NCBI GenBank assembly: GCA_016280565.1
Contig: JAEEGY010000012.1
Span: forward strand, 1-6,754
Direction: 5' to 3'
Source of the DNA: Fretibacterium sp.
GTDB lineage: Bacteria; Synergistota; Synergistia; Synergistales; Aminobacteriaceae
Length of the DNA: 6,754 nt
Part shown: piece after piece, positions 6,166-6,754 of the stretch
How positions within the stretch are numbered: the stretch's first letter is position 1
Layout of the letters: the number at the start of each line of letters is the position of its first letter
Translations under genes and position numbers: made by a program
Notes under the pieces: generated by a model
Database searches by the model: none
Told to the model about the DNA's origin: nothing
The model's input: the letters and a program-made list of their open reading frames with translations, nothing else

Positions 6166-6452
6166 TTCGGGTTTTCTCCGCCCCTCATCCGGGCGCGGTG
6201 TTTCTGAACGGCGCGGAACACCAGGCAGGCCGCGGCGAGACAGAGGACGGAGAGGACCTTCCGCGGGAGGGCGATGTCCTCCCCTCCCATGCGCCACACT
6301 CCGATGATGAACGCGGCGGCCACGGCAAAGCTCACGCCGCTCATGATCAGCCCCCTGCGCCGGATGCGTTCCGTCTTGCGGATCTCCGCGTCCCAATCCA
6401 CACGCCGGCGGCGGGGCCGCGGGCCTTTTTCCAGCCTTGGCGATGGGGTCAT
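6162..6452 (-). CDS. Small two-helix membrane protein of unknown function
   Basis: I do not recognise this 96-residue protein. It begins MTPSPRLEKGPRPRRRRV, a strongly basic N-terminus (about 1-34, with clusters RPRRRR and RIRRR), then a hydrophobic helix at about 35-53 (GLIMSGVSFAVAAAFIIGVW), a short loop GGEDIALPRK, a second helix at about 66-82 and a basic tail. The charge pattern predicts both termini in the cytoplasm. The ATG at 6450-6452 overlaps the nnrD stop as ATGA, and its own stop overlaps the tsaE start as ATGA, so it is almost certainly translated as part of the nnrD-tsaE-tsaB unit. Being tightly packed between metabolite-repair and tRNA-modification genes does not itself assign a function. 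Confidence 0.8.
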   Translation of the reverse strand: MTPSPRLEKGPRPRRRRVDWDAEIRKTERIRRRGLIMSGVSFAVAAAFIIGVWRMGGEDIALPRKVLSVLCLAAACLVFRAVQKHRARMRGGENPK

Positions 6453-6754
6453 ACGGCCGCTCTCCTCAGCTCGTGGAGGACCGTGCGGAGGGCCCCGGCG
6501 ATCTCCGAGGCCAGCACGCCGTCCACACCGTCTCCGGCCAGCCGTTCCCCGGCCATGCCGTGCAGCGCCCCGCCTAGCCGGGCCGCGTCCAGCGGGGCCA
6601 GCCCGGAGGCCAGCAGAGAGCCGATACACCCGGAGAGCACGTCGCCGGAGCCCGGCACCGCCAGTTCCGGCCCGCCCCAGTCCAGACGGTGGATGATCGG
6701 GTCCCCGCCGCACGCGACGAGGGTTCCATGGCCCTTGAGCAAAACTGTGCCTCC
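6449..6754 (-). CDS. nnrD: NAD(P)H-hydrate dehydratase domain, C-terminal part, cut by window edge
   Basis: NnrD dehydrates the damaged cofactors NADHX and NADPHX back to NADH and NADPH using ATP or ADP; in many bacteria it is fused behind the NnrE/YjeF epimerase domain. The visible last 101 residues show the ribokinase-like C-terminus: VLLKGHGTLVA (4-14 of the visible part), GSGDVLSG (35-42) with the probable catalytic Asp38, SLLASGLAPLDAARLGGALHGMAGE (about 46-70) and LASEI near the end. The GNPGMATGG stretch usually before GSGDVL is changed to GGPELAVP. The frame is open to the window edge, so the gene continues to the left on the minus strand and any NnrE fusion cannot be seen. The stop overlaps the next ATG by the ATGA pattern. 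Confidence 0.9.
   Translation of the reverse strand, partial: GGTVLLKGHGTLVACGGDPIIHRLDWGGPELAVPGSGDVLSGCIGSLLASGLAPLDAARLGGALHGMAGERLAGDGVDGVLASEIAGALRTVLHELRRAAV

Noticed and set aside
6166..6396. An N-terminally extended TsaE starting at 6396
   Set aside because: The extension is an out-of-frame reading of the small membrane-protein gene, and the canonical TsaE start with GGAG and an ATGA overlap is at 6165.
1..6754. A new defence, mobile or biosynthetic system
   Set aside because: Every gene but one small membrane protein belongs to a known housekeeping family. There are no transposase, integrase, CRISPR, toxin-antitoxin or phage signatures, and no break in base composition beyond the AT-rich promoter gaps.

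Overview
This 6.75 kb window is a GC-rich bacterial chromosomal segment made up almost entirely of housekeeping genes. The coding DNA is strongly GC-rich, while the two gaps that carry promoters (581-823 and 4821-4898) are AT-rich. The gene content and order (cvpA-mutS2, and nnrD-small membrane protein-tsaE-tsaB) fit a GC-rich Synergistota or Bacillota-type genome. This assignment is inferred from gene order and base composition; there is no rRNA or other decisive marker here.

Layout, left to right. At 2-580 (minus) is the N-terminal third of a ClpB disaggregase, cut by the window edge. A 243-base divergent gap follows. It holds a sigma-70-type promoter for clpB, with a 10-bp-spaced GGTCA direct repeat resembling a CtsR heat-shock operator placed over the expected transcription start. 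At 824-1900 (plus) is cobT, for cobalamin lower-ligand activation. It converges on mutS2 with only 8 bases between the stop codons. From 6754 down to 1909, everything is on the minus strand: the 3' end of nnrD (NAD(P)H-hydrate dehydratase), a 96-residue two-helix membrane protein of unknown function, tsaE, tsaB, then after a 78-base AT-rich gap cvpA and mutS2. Neighbours within each block overlap by 1 to 11 bases, which points to translational coupling in two transcription units.

Functionally the window combines protein quality control (ClpB), B12 cofactor maturation (CobT), metabolite repair (NnrD), universal tRNA t6A37 synthesis (TsaE, TsaB), an inner-membrane CvpA-family protein, and the MutS2 ATPase/Smr protein linked to recombination control and collided-ribosome rescue. 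I see no mobile element, CRISPR array, RNA gene or clearly new multi-gene system. The points worth a second look are the CtsR-like operator, a roughly 70-residue Pro/Ser-rich C-terminal tail on TsaE, an altered LDLR motif in the MutS2 Smr domain, motif drift in TsaB and NnrD, and the unassigned small membrane protein coupled to tsaE.
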